The position numbers were made by a program, and so were the translations under genes. DNA of 17,627 nt, from the NCBI GenBank assembly GCA_903904635.1, contig CAIVDH010000219.1, positions 1 to 17,627 on the forward strand, read 5' to 3'. The first letter of the stretch is position 1. Each line of letters opens with the position of its first letter. The notes beneath the pieces are model-generated. The model saw only the letters and a program-made list of their open reading frames with translations. It made no database searches and had not been told where the DNA came from. The stretch comes from an uncultured Burkholderiales bacterium. Lineage in GTDB: Bacteria; Pseudomonadota; Gammaproteobacteria; Burkholderiales; Burkholderiaceae_D. Positions 8,306 through 15,376 of the stretch are shown in pieces.

Positions 8306-9021
8306 GCCAACTCGGCTGGTGCGCGTCGCACGCTATTGCTTACAATGCCAGTGATGTGACCACTAGACATAGTGACCACCCGGTCTGCCATGCCGGCTAT
8401 GGCAGCGTTGTGGGTGATGATGGCGATGGTGGTACCGAGTTCGTGATTGATTTTTTCCAGCACTTCCAGCACCAGCTTGCCGGTTGCAAAATCTAATGCG
8501 CCGGTGGGTTCATCGCAGAGCAAAATATCGGGCCGCTTGGCGATGGCGCGCGCTATCGCTACGCGTTGTTGCTCGCCACCGGATAGCTGAGAGGGGAAAT
8601 GATGTAGCCGCTCTGCCAATCCGACTAGCTCCAGCGCATCACTGGCCTGCATGGGCATGCTGCTGATTTCAGTGACCAGCTCTACATTTTCCAGCGCAGT
8701 TAAGCTGGGTAGGAGGTTATAAAACTGGAATACAAAGCCGACATGTTCTCGCCGAAATTTTGTCAGCGTGGCATCGTCTGCCTGTGCCAGATCATGATCC
8801 AGATAATTGACCTGACCGGTCGTTGGCGTATCAAGCCCACCGAGTATGTTGAGCAAAGTTGACTTGCCACTTCCGGATGCACCTAGCAAAACAATAAATT
8901 CAGACTCATATAAGTCCAGCACAATATTCGACAGCGCCGCAACGCTGACCTGACCCATTTTATAAATTTTGCTGACATCTCGCAGAGAAAAAACGATAGG
9001 CCTTTGCGCTGGTTCCGGCAT
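8299..9021 (-). CDS. ABC transporter ATP-binding protein, MacB/LolD type
   Basis: A 240-residue nucleotide-binding protein with every hallmark. These are an A-loop tyrosine in VSKIYKMG, Walker [10 protein letters not shown] (about 47-55), Q-loop [21 protein letters not shown], signature [15 protein letters not shown], Walker [13 protein letters not shown] and switch histidine IITHN. The ENVELV and [11 protein letters not shown] wording is that of the LolD/MacB/FtsE group that pairs with FtsX-type permeases. It is the first gene of the exporter operon; its stop overlaps the permease start. No strong ribosome site is visible before ATG 9021, so the start is the least certain point. The tRNA-like element lies 73 bases upstream on the same strand. 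Confidence 0.92.
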   Translation of the reverse strand: MPEPAQRPIVFSLRDVSKIYKMGQVSVAALSNIVLDLYESEFIVLLGASGSGKSTLLNILGGLDTPTTGQVNYLDHDLAQADDATLTKFRREHVGFVFQFYNLLPSLTALENVELVTEISSMPMQASDALELVGLAERLHHFPSQLSGGEQQRVAIARAIAKRPDILLCDEPTGALDFATGKLVLEVLEKINHELGTTIAIITHNAAIAGMADRVVTMSSGHITGIVSNSVRRAPAELAW

Positions 9022-9094
9022 AGGGCAGGATGGGAATTAAAATTTTTTAATGAGTATGTGCATGCATAAAGCGCAGCTAACACTGACATTCAGG

Positions 9095-9163
9095 CAGAGG
9101 AGCATGGATTCGAACCACGCTGGCTGGCTTGGACACAAGCCCGTCCCCACTGGACACTCCTCT
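9095..9163 (-). ncRNA. tRNA-like cloverleaf, degenerate or non-canonical tRNA
   Basis: On the minus strand four helices fold in tRNA order. The acceptor is AGAGGAG (9163-9157) with CTCCTCT (9102-9096), 7 bp and no mismatch. A D-like arm GTCC/GGAC (9155-9152 with 9146-9143) has loop AGTGG. A central arm GGCTTG/CAAGCC (9141-9136 with 9131-9126) closes on only TGTC. The T-arm CGTGG/CCATG (9119-9115 with 9107-9103) has the canonical loop TTCGAAT. A 6-base variable region separates the last two arms, and no base separates T-arm and acceptor. It departs from a working tRNA: the D-loop is very short, the middle arm is one base short with no readable 7-base anticodon loop, and the 3' end reads G-CCT instead of N-CCA. 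It could be a decayed tRNA gene, a nonproteogenic tRNA or a structured leader of the ABC operon. Confidence 0.7.
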
Positions 9164-9218
9164 TTATCTTGCTGCGACATCATTCTGGAATAGTCATATT
9201 AAAACTGCTTGAGACAGC

Positions 9219-9237
9219 GCAGCAGCCTGCCTGCTGC
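9219..9237. other. Hairpin between the tRNA-like element and the FemAB-like gene
   Basis: GCAGCAG at 9219-9225 pairs perfectly with CTGCTGC at 9231-9237 across a 5-base loop. It lies 70 bases before the start of the plus-strand gene at 9307. No T-run follows, so it is not a standard terminator. It could be an operator or a leader structure. Confidence 0.4.
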
Positions 9238-9306
9238 CTTTATCTCTGATCAAATCATAGTCAGGCCGGCAGATCACAATCAGGTTTAAGTCAATCAGGG
9301 GGGGAT

Positions 9307-10536
9307 ATGGCGTTATTACCAGATGTACCGGCCACGCCGGTAATCGTATCGCTTGCGGACAGCATGATCGCAGAGGATGAAAAAAATAATAATAATATTG
9401 TCAGTGAAATTCATGAGCACGGCACACCAGAATTTGCCAGAGTTGCGATAGATAGGTTGTATGGCAGTTTGTATGCCTCTGTACGGTATCTCGAATTATG
9501 CCGGCCGTATCAACCGCAGCCACATACATGGATAGGCTATCAGCAAGGTGAGATACAAGCTGTGCTGTTGTTTGAAATCAGAGAGCATGCGCTAATTGTA
9601 ATTAGCGAAATGATTGCACTGACGGCAGTCCAAATTGAAAACTTCGCTCGCTGTGTGCTGGCACGCTATCCCTCTGTGATGTGCATAAATTTTAATGCAG
9701 TTAATTTTAATTTAAATATAAATAAGCTAAATTTACCTGCCCAGCATTATGTTTTTTCAGAAAATTACATATTGAATTTACCAAAAACCATAGAAAATTA
9801 TCAAAGCAGTCTAGGCCGCGCAACACACAAAACGATACGGCTGTATGGCAATCGACTGAAGAAAGATTTTCCTGATTTTGCATGGCGGGTTTATAGCGCA
9901 GAAGAATTGCCTCGCGCATTACAGCAATCTTTTTTTCATCAAATACAAGCATATAAACATCAAAGCATGATGGCGCGAAATAAAACGCCTGAAAATGATC
10001 CTGCTGAAAACCGCCGTATCCTGCAACTGGCATCAGAATCCGGATTATTTAGCATGGCCGTGATTAATGGTGAAATCAGATCAGGCTCATTGGCCTGCCG
10101 GGTGGGTAATAATTATGTGATGCTACTTTCTGCAGCTGATCCTGCTCTTGAAAAATATCGGCTTGGTCTGTTGACTTGTTATTGGTCGCTATGCGATTGC
10201 ATAACGCGTGGAGCGCAGCAATGTCATTTACTGTGGGGGCGTTATCAATATAAAAGTCAGCTACTGGCTGTGCCTGTCGATTTACAGCGGATAACGCTAT
10301 ATCGCTCACGTTGGATCATGGCAGCGATGTCAGCTAGTGTGATACGTATGGCGTTACAAGCGGAAAAATTCCGGATACAAAAATGGTTGCTGTATGACGT
10401 GCAGCAAAGGCGAGATGTTTGCTCGCGCACGCTGGCAAAGCTGGTATTTATAGCGCGTGAGTTTAAACGCAAACTTGTAAAACCTGGCGCAATATTGCGG
10501 TCCCGAGCTGATCACACAGCGATTCGGAAAATTTGA
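9307..10536 (+). CDS. FemAB/CelD-fold GNAT-family acyltransferase-like protein
   Basis: A 409-residue protein that reads as the Acetyltransf_6 (BioF2/CelD/FemAB-like GNAT) type. The first part (about 35-155) resembles a degenerate N-terminal GNAT lobe. The second (about 160-335) holds the family pattern: LPKTIENYQSSLGRATHKTIRLYGNRLKK, then FFHQIQAYKHQSMMARN, then GLFSMAVINGEIRSGSLACRVGNNYVMLLSAADP. The terminal HLLWGRYQYKSQL matches the usual LGRGdyxYK stretch. A basic, helical tail follows (about 350-409). Members transfer acyl or aminoacyl groups in cell-envelope or polysaccharide modification; the acceptor here is unknown. ATG 9307 follows a purine-rich ribosome site with six G (9299-9304). 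The N-terminal region is Asn-rich and parts are more AT-rich than neighbours. The stop TGA shares a base with the next gene's ATG, so it is tied to the PHA-synthase-like gene. Confidence 0.75.
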   Translation: MALLPDVPATPVIVSLADSMIAEDEKNNNNIVSEIHEHGTPEFARVAIDRLYGSLYASVRYLELCRPYQPQPHTWIGYQQGEIQAVLLFEIREHALIVISEMIALTAVQIENFARCVLARYPSVMCINFNAVNFNLNINKLNLPAQHYVFSENYILNLPKTIENYQSSLGRATHKTIRLYGNRLKKDFPDFAWRVYSAEELPRALQQSFFHQIQAYKHQSMMARNKTPENDPAENRRILQLASESGLFSMAVINGEIRSGSLACRVGNNYVMLLSAADPALEKYRLGLLTCYWSLCDCITRGAQQCHLLWGRYQYKSQLLAVPVDLQRITLYRSRWIMAAMSASVIRMALQAEKFRIQKWLLYDVQQRRDVCSRTLAKLVFIAREFKRKLVKPGAILRSRADHTAIRKI

Positions 10537-12317
10537 TGTCACCTATTTTGGATTCTGCGCATCATCAGTTTCCGGCAACGTCAGACAAACAGTCTGAAGA
10601 GGTTGAAGATAAACCAACCAGCTCTGACCGTTTATTTCATGCCTGGATGAGCCAGTTCACGGCCGGCATTTCACCAGCCAGTCTGGCGCTGGCCTATGCA
10701 GACTGGATTGCCCACTTGTCGCAGTCACCGGGTAAACAGCAAATACTGCTAGAAAAAGCACTACGAAAATCCATACGACTTGCACTTTACGCTGCGCGCA
10801 ATCTGGCAGGGCATGAGTGCGAGCATTGCATACAGCCACTGATACAAGACCGACGTTTTAGCGCAAAGCAGTGGCAGCAATGGCCGTTTTGTCTGGTGTA
10901 TCAAAATTTTTTACTCATACAGCAATGGTGGCATAACGCCACAACTGGTATAGGCGGTATGTCCTCGCATCATGAGCAGGTCGTCTCCTTTTGTGCGCGA
11001 CAGTTACTAGATTTGATTTCGCCTGTAAATTTTATAGCCACTAATCCTGTAGTGCTTGATACAACATTTACTGAAGGAGGGCAAAATTTATTGCGTGGTG
11101 CGCAGCACATGATTGAAGACTGGGAGCGAGCAATAGGCGGACATCCGCCAGTCGGCGCAGAAAATTTTCGTCCCGGTCATGAAGTGGCGATTACGCCGGG
11201 TAAGGTAATTTATAAAAATCGGTTGATAGAGCTGATTCAATATGCGCCGCAAATGGAAGAAGTGTTTGAACGACCTATCCTGATCGTGCCAGCATGGATA
11301 ATGAAATATTACATACTCGATTTGTCACCGCATAATTCACTGGTCAGGTATCTGGTGCAGCGTGGTCATACGGTGTACATGATTTCATGGCGTAACCCGA
11401 GCGCAGATGAGCGTGATCTTGGCATGGAAGATTATTTGCATCAGGGTGTATTGGCAGCGATACAGCAGATAATTTTGCGCGAATCGCCAGAGCAGAAAAT
11501 TCAGGCATTAGGCTATTGTCTGGGTGGCACCTTACTCGCAATTGCTGCGGCATGGATGGCGCAGCAGCATCGCAAAGAACTTGCCACGATGACGCTTTTA
11601 GCCGCCCAAACAGATTTTACGGAAGCAGGTGAGTTAAGGTTGTTTATCGACGATAGTCAGCTAGATTATCTGGACGATATTATGTGGAATCAGGGCTATC
11701 TGGATAACCGTCAGATGGCCGGCGCGTTTCAGTTGCTACGTTCACGTGATCTGATCTGGTCCCGCATGGTTAATCAATATTTACTCGGTAAAAGAGAAAC
11801 AATGACCGATCTGATGGCCTGGAATGCCGATGCCACGCGCATGCCATTTCGTATGCAGAGCGAATATTTGCGACAATTATTTCTTAATAATGATTTATTT
11901 GCGGGTCGTTTTAAAATCAATGGCCGCGCACTTGCCTTAGGCGATATACGGTCGCCTAGTTTTGTTGTTGCTACCGAGTCCGATCATGTTGCGCCCTGGC
12001 GTTCAGTTTATAAACTCAATCTTGCACTCGGTGCCGATGTTACTTTTTTACTGACCTCCGGAGGACATAATGCCGGCATTACCAGCGAGCCCGGTCATCC
12101 ACACCGACGGTTCCGGTTGAGTTTGTGCCCGCACGGGCAAAACTATATTGATCCTGATCGCTGGGTACAAACTACGCCTGTGCAAGAAGGCTCATGGTGG
12201 CCAGCATGGGCAGCATGGCTGGAAAGCGGTCAAACGCGACATGCAGCCCAGCCTATCGCAGAGCCGGAGTTAACAGGATTGCCTGCAGCACCAGGTGATT
12301 ATGTTTTGCAGAAATGA
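10536..12317 (+). CDS. Class I-like polyhydroxyalkanoate synthase (PhaC family)
   Basis: A 593-residue alpha/beta-hydrolase-fold polymerase. The N-terminal PhaC domain runs to about residue 235 (ISPVNFIATNPVVLDTTFTEGGQNLLRGAQ). The catalytic domain shows PAWIMKYYILDLSPHNSLVRYLVQRGHTVYMISWRNP, then the lipase-like box GYCLGG with nucleophile Cys328. It also has WNADATRMP, the acid Asp483 in ESDHVAPW, and His511 in SGGHNAGI. The SWWPAWAAWL segment near the C-terminus is also typical. The triad is therefore complete and the protein probably polymerises 3-hydroxyacyl-CoA. The SGGHNAGITSEPGHP wording differs from the main class I PhaC of Cupriavidus and suggests a second, divergent paralogue, so I give no symbol. 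I chose ATG 10536 over the TTG three bases earlier because it forms the coupled TGATG junction with the preceding gene. No phaA, phaB, phaR or phasin gene lies nearby. Confidence 0.88.
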   Translation: MSPILDSAHHQFPATSDKQSEEVEDKPTSSDRLFHAWMSQFTAGISPASLALAYADWIAHLSQSPGKQQILLEKALRKSIRLALYAARNLAGHECEHCIQPLIQDRRFSAKQWQQWPFCLVYQNFLLIQQWWHNATTGIGGMSSHHEQVVSFCARQLLDLISPVNFIATNPVVLDTTFTEGGQNLLRGAQHMIEDWERAIGGHPPVGAENFRPGHEVAITPGKVIYKNRLIELIQYAPQMEEVFERPILIVPAWIMKYYILDLSPHNSLVRYLVQRGHTVYMISWRNPSADERDLGMEDYLHQGVLAAIQQIILRESPEQKIQALGYCLGGTLLAIAAAWMAQQHRKELATMTLLAAQTDFTEAGELRLFIDDSQLDYLDDIMWNQGYLDNRQMAGAFQLLRSRDLIWSRMVNQYLLGKRETMTDLMAWNADATRMPFRMQSEYLRQLFLNNDLFAGRFKINGRALALGDIRSPSFVVATESDHVAPWRSVYKLNLALGADVTFLLTSGGHNAGITSEPGHPHRRFRLSLCPHGQNYIDPDRWVQTTPVQEGSWWPAWAAWLESGQTRHAAQPIAEPELTGLPAAPGDYVLQK

Positions 12318-12456
12318 TAACCAATAGTTGCAAATTAATAAAAAATTTAGTCTTATTTTTATTTAAATAGCGATTATTTACAGGTAAAACGATTTTTTTC
12401 TTTTGTAGTTTTTCTTGTAAAGGTATCCTTAAAGTAATCTACTTTTGGTTGCGCCC

Positions 12457-12491
12457 GATCATGCGGTGCTTGATTGCTTATGATCTTTTTT
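12457..12491 (+). other. Small hairpin followed by T6 in the leader of the GGDEF/EAL gene
   Basis: GATCAT at 12457-12462 pairs with ATGATC at 12480-12485, directly followed by six T (12486-12491). The 6-bp stem and 17-base loop make it a weak terminator. It could end phaC-side transcription or attenuate reading into the next gene. The 12318-12607 gap is otherwise AT-rich and shows no convincing promoter or riboswitch. Confidence 0.3.
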
Positions 12492-12607
12492 GTTCATCGC
12501 GTTGCTGTAAAAAACGTCGTTCATTCTTTTCATTTCGCAGGTGATGATGCGTGTGAAAAAAATCAGCTGAAGATGCACCATCGGACAGATTGCGTGCTGG
12601 TGCCGCG

Positions 12608-15301
12608 ATGATGGTGAATCAAGCCTATGCACGCTTAGTCAACTATCTCTCACAAAGTCTGGCGCAACGCTTTGCCGTTATCAGTACTGTACTGGCGATC
12701 ATTGTATTGCTCACGTCAGGATTAGGTTCTTGGTGGCTGGCACATACGCAAGTAGAAGCAGCAGATCGCTTGCTGATGCAAAAGGAAGTAAATTATGGCG
12801 CAAACTTAATTGGCGCGACACTACGTGGTGTAATTTCGCGTATAGATGAGATGGCCGAAAGCAGTTTGTTGATAACAGCCCTTACCGATTCTGCAGGCAG
12901 AGAAAGTTATTTATATCCTTATTTGAGCAGCATCAATAGTGTCAACGGTATTCCTATTTCGATTTTACTAACCGATAATTTAGGCAATGAAATTGGCAAT
13001 AATCGTCATGGAAATTTTAGTGCGCAAGATTATATCTGGCTGGTAGAACAGATTTTGCGCGGTAAAAACAATGCGCTGATACAGGATGGGGAGCACGGCG
13101 CCGAAATAATCGCAGTACAACTCATTTCGTCGAAAAAAACCGGTCTGGTACAGGGTGCACTTCTGTATAAATTTCCTCTTGCCGGTATGTTGTATTCGGA
13201 GTCACTGCAACTGATATGGAAGGGACAGGCCGGCAATACGCATCCAATCTCACCGATTAGTGCCGTTGTTGAGTTACCCGGTGCCTTTGATCATTTAGGT
13301 TTTCAAGTTGATGTAAAACCGAATTCCCGATCAATTTCAGTCAGCCTGATGCATCTCAGTTTGATGGCTGGACTTACCTTGATGATTGCTGCGATGGTGC
13401 TTTCACTTGGACGTCGTCTGGCGCTTGTTCTGACACGGCAGTTACGGATATTGGATAGATTTTCCAGAGAAGTGGTACAGAACGGGTTTGGCAGTTCGCG
13501 TGCGTTGGTAGAAGGTGGCGATGAAGTATCTAGCCTTGCTCAATCGATTAATCATATGCTCGATGCGCTGCATGAGCAGCATTTGAAATTACAAAATGAA
13601 AGCGACCGGCGCGATCAACTACTGGAACGTTATCGGCTGCTGGTGGAAAATACGCATGCAATTTTATGGGAAATGATGCTGCCTGAATATCAGTTTATTT
13701 TTGTTTCGCAGCAGGCCGAAAATTTATTCGCGCATCAAATTGAACAATGGAAAACCGGGGAATTCAGTTCTTTGCATTTGCACTTGGATGATGCGGATCG
13801 ATTATGGGGGCTGCGCACTAAGGCAGCCAGAACAGGCAATCAATATCGCTGTGAATACCGTTTTCAGCATAAAAATGGAAATTATTTATGGGTGGAGGAA
13901 ATAGGATCAGTTGTACGTGATGCAGGTAACGAAGTATGTGGTTTGCGCGGCATTATGTTTGACATATCGCAGCGCAAGCTGGCTGAACAGGAAATCGAAA
14001 GACTGGCATTTTATGATCCGCTGACCAGTCTGCCTAACCGCCGCATGCTGACTGATTTTTTGCAGGGTATCGTCGACACAACAGATATCTCGGGTGCCTT
14101 TGGCGTGGTCATATTTATTGACCTTGATAATTTTAAGACACTTAATGACACCTATGGACATGATGTAGGCGATTTATTTTTAATGCAGGCTGCCAATCGC
14201 CTGAAAAATGCAGTGCGTGTGGATGATATGGTGGCGCGTTTGGGAGGGGATGAATTTATTATTGTTGTGCAGGCTGATAAAGAATCTTCTTATGTCTTTA
14301 AAAATACTGCAGAAAGAATCGCTACAAATATTATCCACGGCATGGATAGTCCGTTTCAGCTTGAAGGTAATGAGTACTTAAGTACGGCTAGTCTGGGTAT
14401 GTATTTTTATAATGCGATGACTGATAGTGTGACTGACATGTTGCAGCGCGCTGATCTGGCGATGTATCACACCAAAGAAAACGGCCGCAATAACTTTAGT
14501 ATCTTTAATCCTGAGATGCAAACCTACTTATCCCATCGAACAAGTATGGAAACTAAGCTGCGCCATGCGTTGCGTAATCAGGAATTTATTTTGTATTACC
14601 AGCCCCAGGTTTCAGGCGATGGCAAGACCCTGGGATTTGAAGCGCTGTTGCGCTGGCAAAATCCTGAGCTTGGATTGGTTGAGCAGGGTCAGTTTATTGC
14701 TCTTGCAGAGGAAACTGGTTTGATACTTGATATAGGTGCTTGGGTGATCGAAGAGGCCTGTCGCAAATTAGTCGAGTGGCAAAACAGTCCTCAATACGCT
14801 GCACTAACCTTGTCCGTGAATGTCAGCGTGCGTCAGTTTGCGCATAAAAATTTCATAGAGCAGACTGTCGATACGGTGACGCGCGCAGGAGTAAATTCTA
14901 ATCTGCTTAAGCTGGAGCTGACGGAATCGCTGCTGATGAATGATATTGAAGCGGCGATACAAAAAATCTGGCAATTAAAAAGTTGTGGATTTCGTTTTTC
15001 ACTAGATGATTTTGGTACAGGTTATTCGTCTTTGTCTTATCTGCGGCGTTTGCCCTTGGATGAACTAAAAATTGATCGTTCATTTTTTTCTAATTTGCTG
15101 GTTGATGAGAAAGACGCAGCGATCGTACGTACGATTGTCGTGCTGGCAAAAAATTTAGGTTTGGGACTCATCGCAGAGGGCGTTGAAAATGAAGCGCAGC
15201 GTGCAGTGCTTGCTTCATATGGTTGCTCTGTTTATCAAGGCTATTTATATGGCGTGCCGTTAGATGAAGAAAAATTACAGTCTTATTTGACAACGCTGTA
15301 A
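12608..15301 (+). CDS. Membrane-bound HAMP-PAS-GGDEF-EAL cyclic-di-GMP protein
   Basis: About 897 residues. In order: a first membrane helix (about 22-45), a periplasmic sensor region of about 190 residues (CACHE-like in size and position, not firmly assigned) and a second helix (about 250-272). Then come a HAMP linker, a PAS domain with PAC-type ending (about 340-455; YRFQHKNGNYLWVEEIGSVVRD...GIMFDIS), GGDEF (about 465-630) and EAL (about 645-890). The active site GGDEF is intact and the inhibitory RxxD site (RVDD) sits exactly five residues before it. The phosphodiesterase residues are also present: FEALLRW, SVNVSVRQF, ELTES, DDFGTGYSS, LKIDRSF and AEGVENE. It may thus make and degrade cyclic di-GMP. 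The start is uncertain: TTG 12590, ATG 12608 and ATG 12611 are possible, none with a good ribosome site; I prefer 12608. A strong terminator follows. Confidence 0.93.
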   Translation: MMVNQAYARLVNYLSQSLAQRFAVISTVLAIIVLLTSGLGSWWLAHTQVEAADRLLMQKEVNYGANLIGATLRGVISRIDEMAESSLLITALTDSAGRESYLYPYLSSINSVNGIPISILLTDNLGNEIGNNRHGNFSAQDYIWLVEQILRGKNNALIQDGEHGAEIIAVQLISSKKTGLVQGALLYKFPLAGMLYSESLQLIWKGQAGNTHPISPISAVVELPGAFDHLGFQVDVKPNSRSISVSLMHLSLMAGLTLMIAAMVLSLGRRLALVLTRQLRILDRFSREVVQNGFGSSRALVEGGDEVSSLAQSINHMLDALHEQHLKLQNESDRRDQLLERYRLLVENTHAILWEMMLPEYQFIFVSQQAENLFAHQIEQWKTGEFSSLHLHLDDADRLWGLRTKAARTGNQYRCEYRFQHKNGNYLWVEEIGSVVRDAGNEVCGLRGIMFDISQRKLAEQEIERLAFYDPLTSLPNRRMLTDFLQGIVDTTDISGAFGVVIFIDLDNFKTLNDTYGHDVGDLFLMQAANRLKNAVRVDDMVARLGGDEFIIVVQADKESSYVFKNTAERIATNIIHGMDSPFQLEGNEYLSTASLGMYFYNAMTDSVTDMLQRADLAMYHTKENGRNNFSIFNPEMQTYLSHRTSMETKLRHALRNQEFILYYQPQVSGDGKTLGFEALLRWQNPELGLVEQGQFIALAEETGLILDIGAWVIEEACRKLVEWQNSPQYAALTLSVNVSVRQFAHKNFIEQTVDTVTRAGVNSNLLKLELTESLLMNDIEAAIQKIWQLKSCGFRFSLDDFGTGYSSLSYLRRLPLDELKIDRSFFSNLLVDEKDAAIVRTIVVLAKNLGLGLIAEGVENEAQRAVLASYGCSVYQGYLYGVPLDEEKLQSYLTTL

Positions 15302-15311
15302 ATGCAAGACT

Positions 15312-15342
15312 GCCCCGACATTTTTTGTCGGGGCTTTTTTTT
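15312..15342 (+). terminator. Intrinsic terminator of the GGDEF/EAL gene
   Basis: GCCCCGAC (15312-15319) pairs perfectly with GTCGGGGC (15327-15334) across a 7-base T-rich loop and is followed by eight T (15335-15342). It starts 11 bases after the stop codon. The opposite strand lacks a T-run downstream of the stem, so it probably works only for plus-strand transcription. Confidence 0.93.
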
Positions 15343-15376
15343 ATGCTGTTTTTTTAAATAGAGTTGCTGAGCTTAG

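Noticed and set aside
4765..9021. Type I secretion system for the RTX protein
   Set aside because: The permease has FtsX-type topology with large periplasmic domains and a separate LolD/MacB-type ATPase, unlike fused HlyB exporters.
9095..9163. Ordinary tRNA gene
   Set aside because: No 7-base anticodon loop can be formed, the D-loop is only 5 bases and the 3' end is not CCA, so I call it only tRNA-like.
9299..9304. Phase-variable G-tract in the ribosome site of the FemAB-like gene
   Set aside because: Six G are too few to expect frequent slippage, and the tract serves naturally as a Shine-Dalgarno sequence.
12541..12570. Short leader peptide MMRVKKIS before the GGDEF/EAL gene
   Set aside because: Eight codons with only a weak AGG upstream; it ends well before the main start and no regulatory structure clearly depends on it.
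12318..12607. Cyclic-di-GMP riboswitch in front of the GGDEF/EAL gene
   Set aside because: I could not find the conserved GEMM core or its paired helices; only a weak hairpin with T6 is visible.
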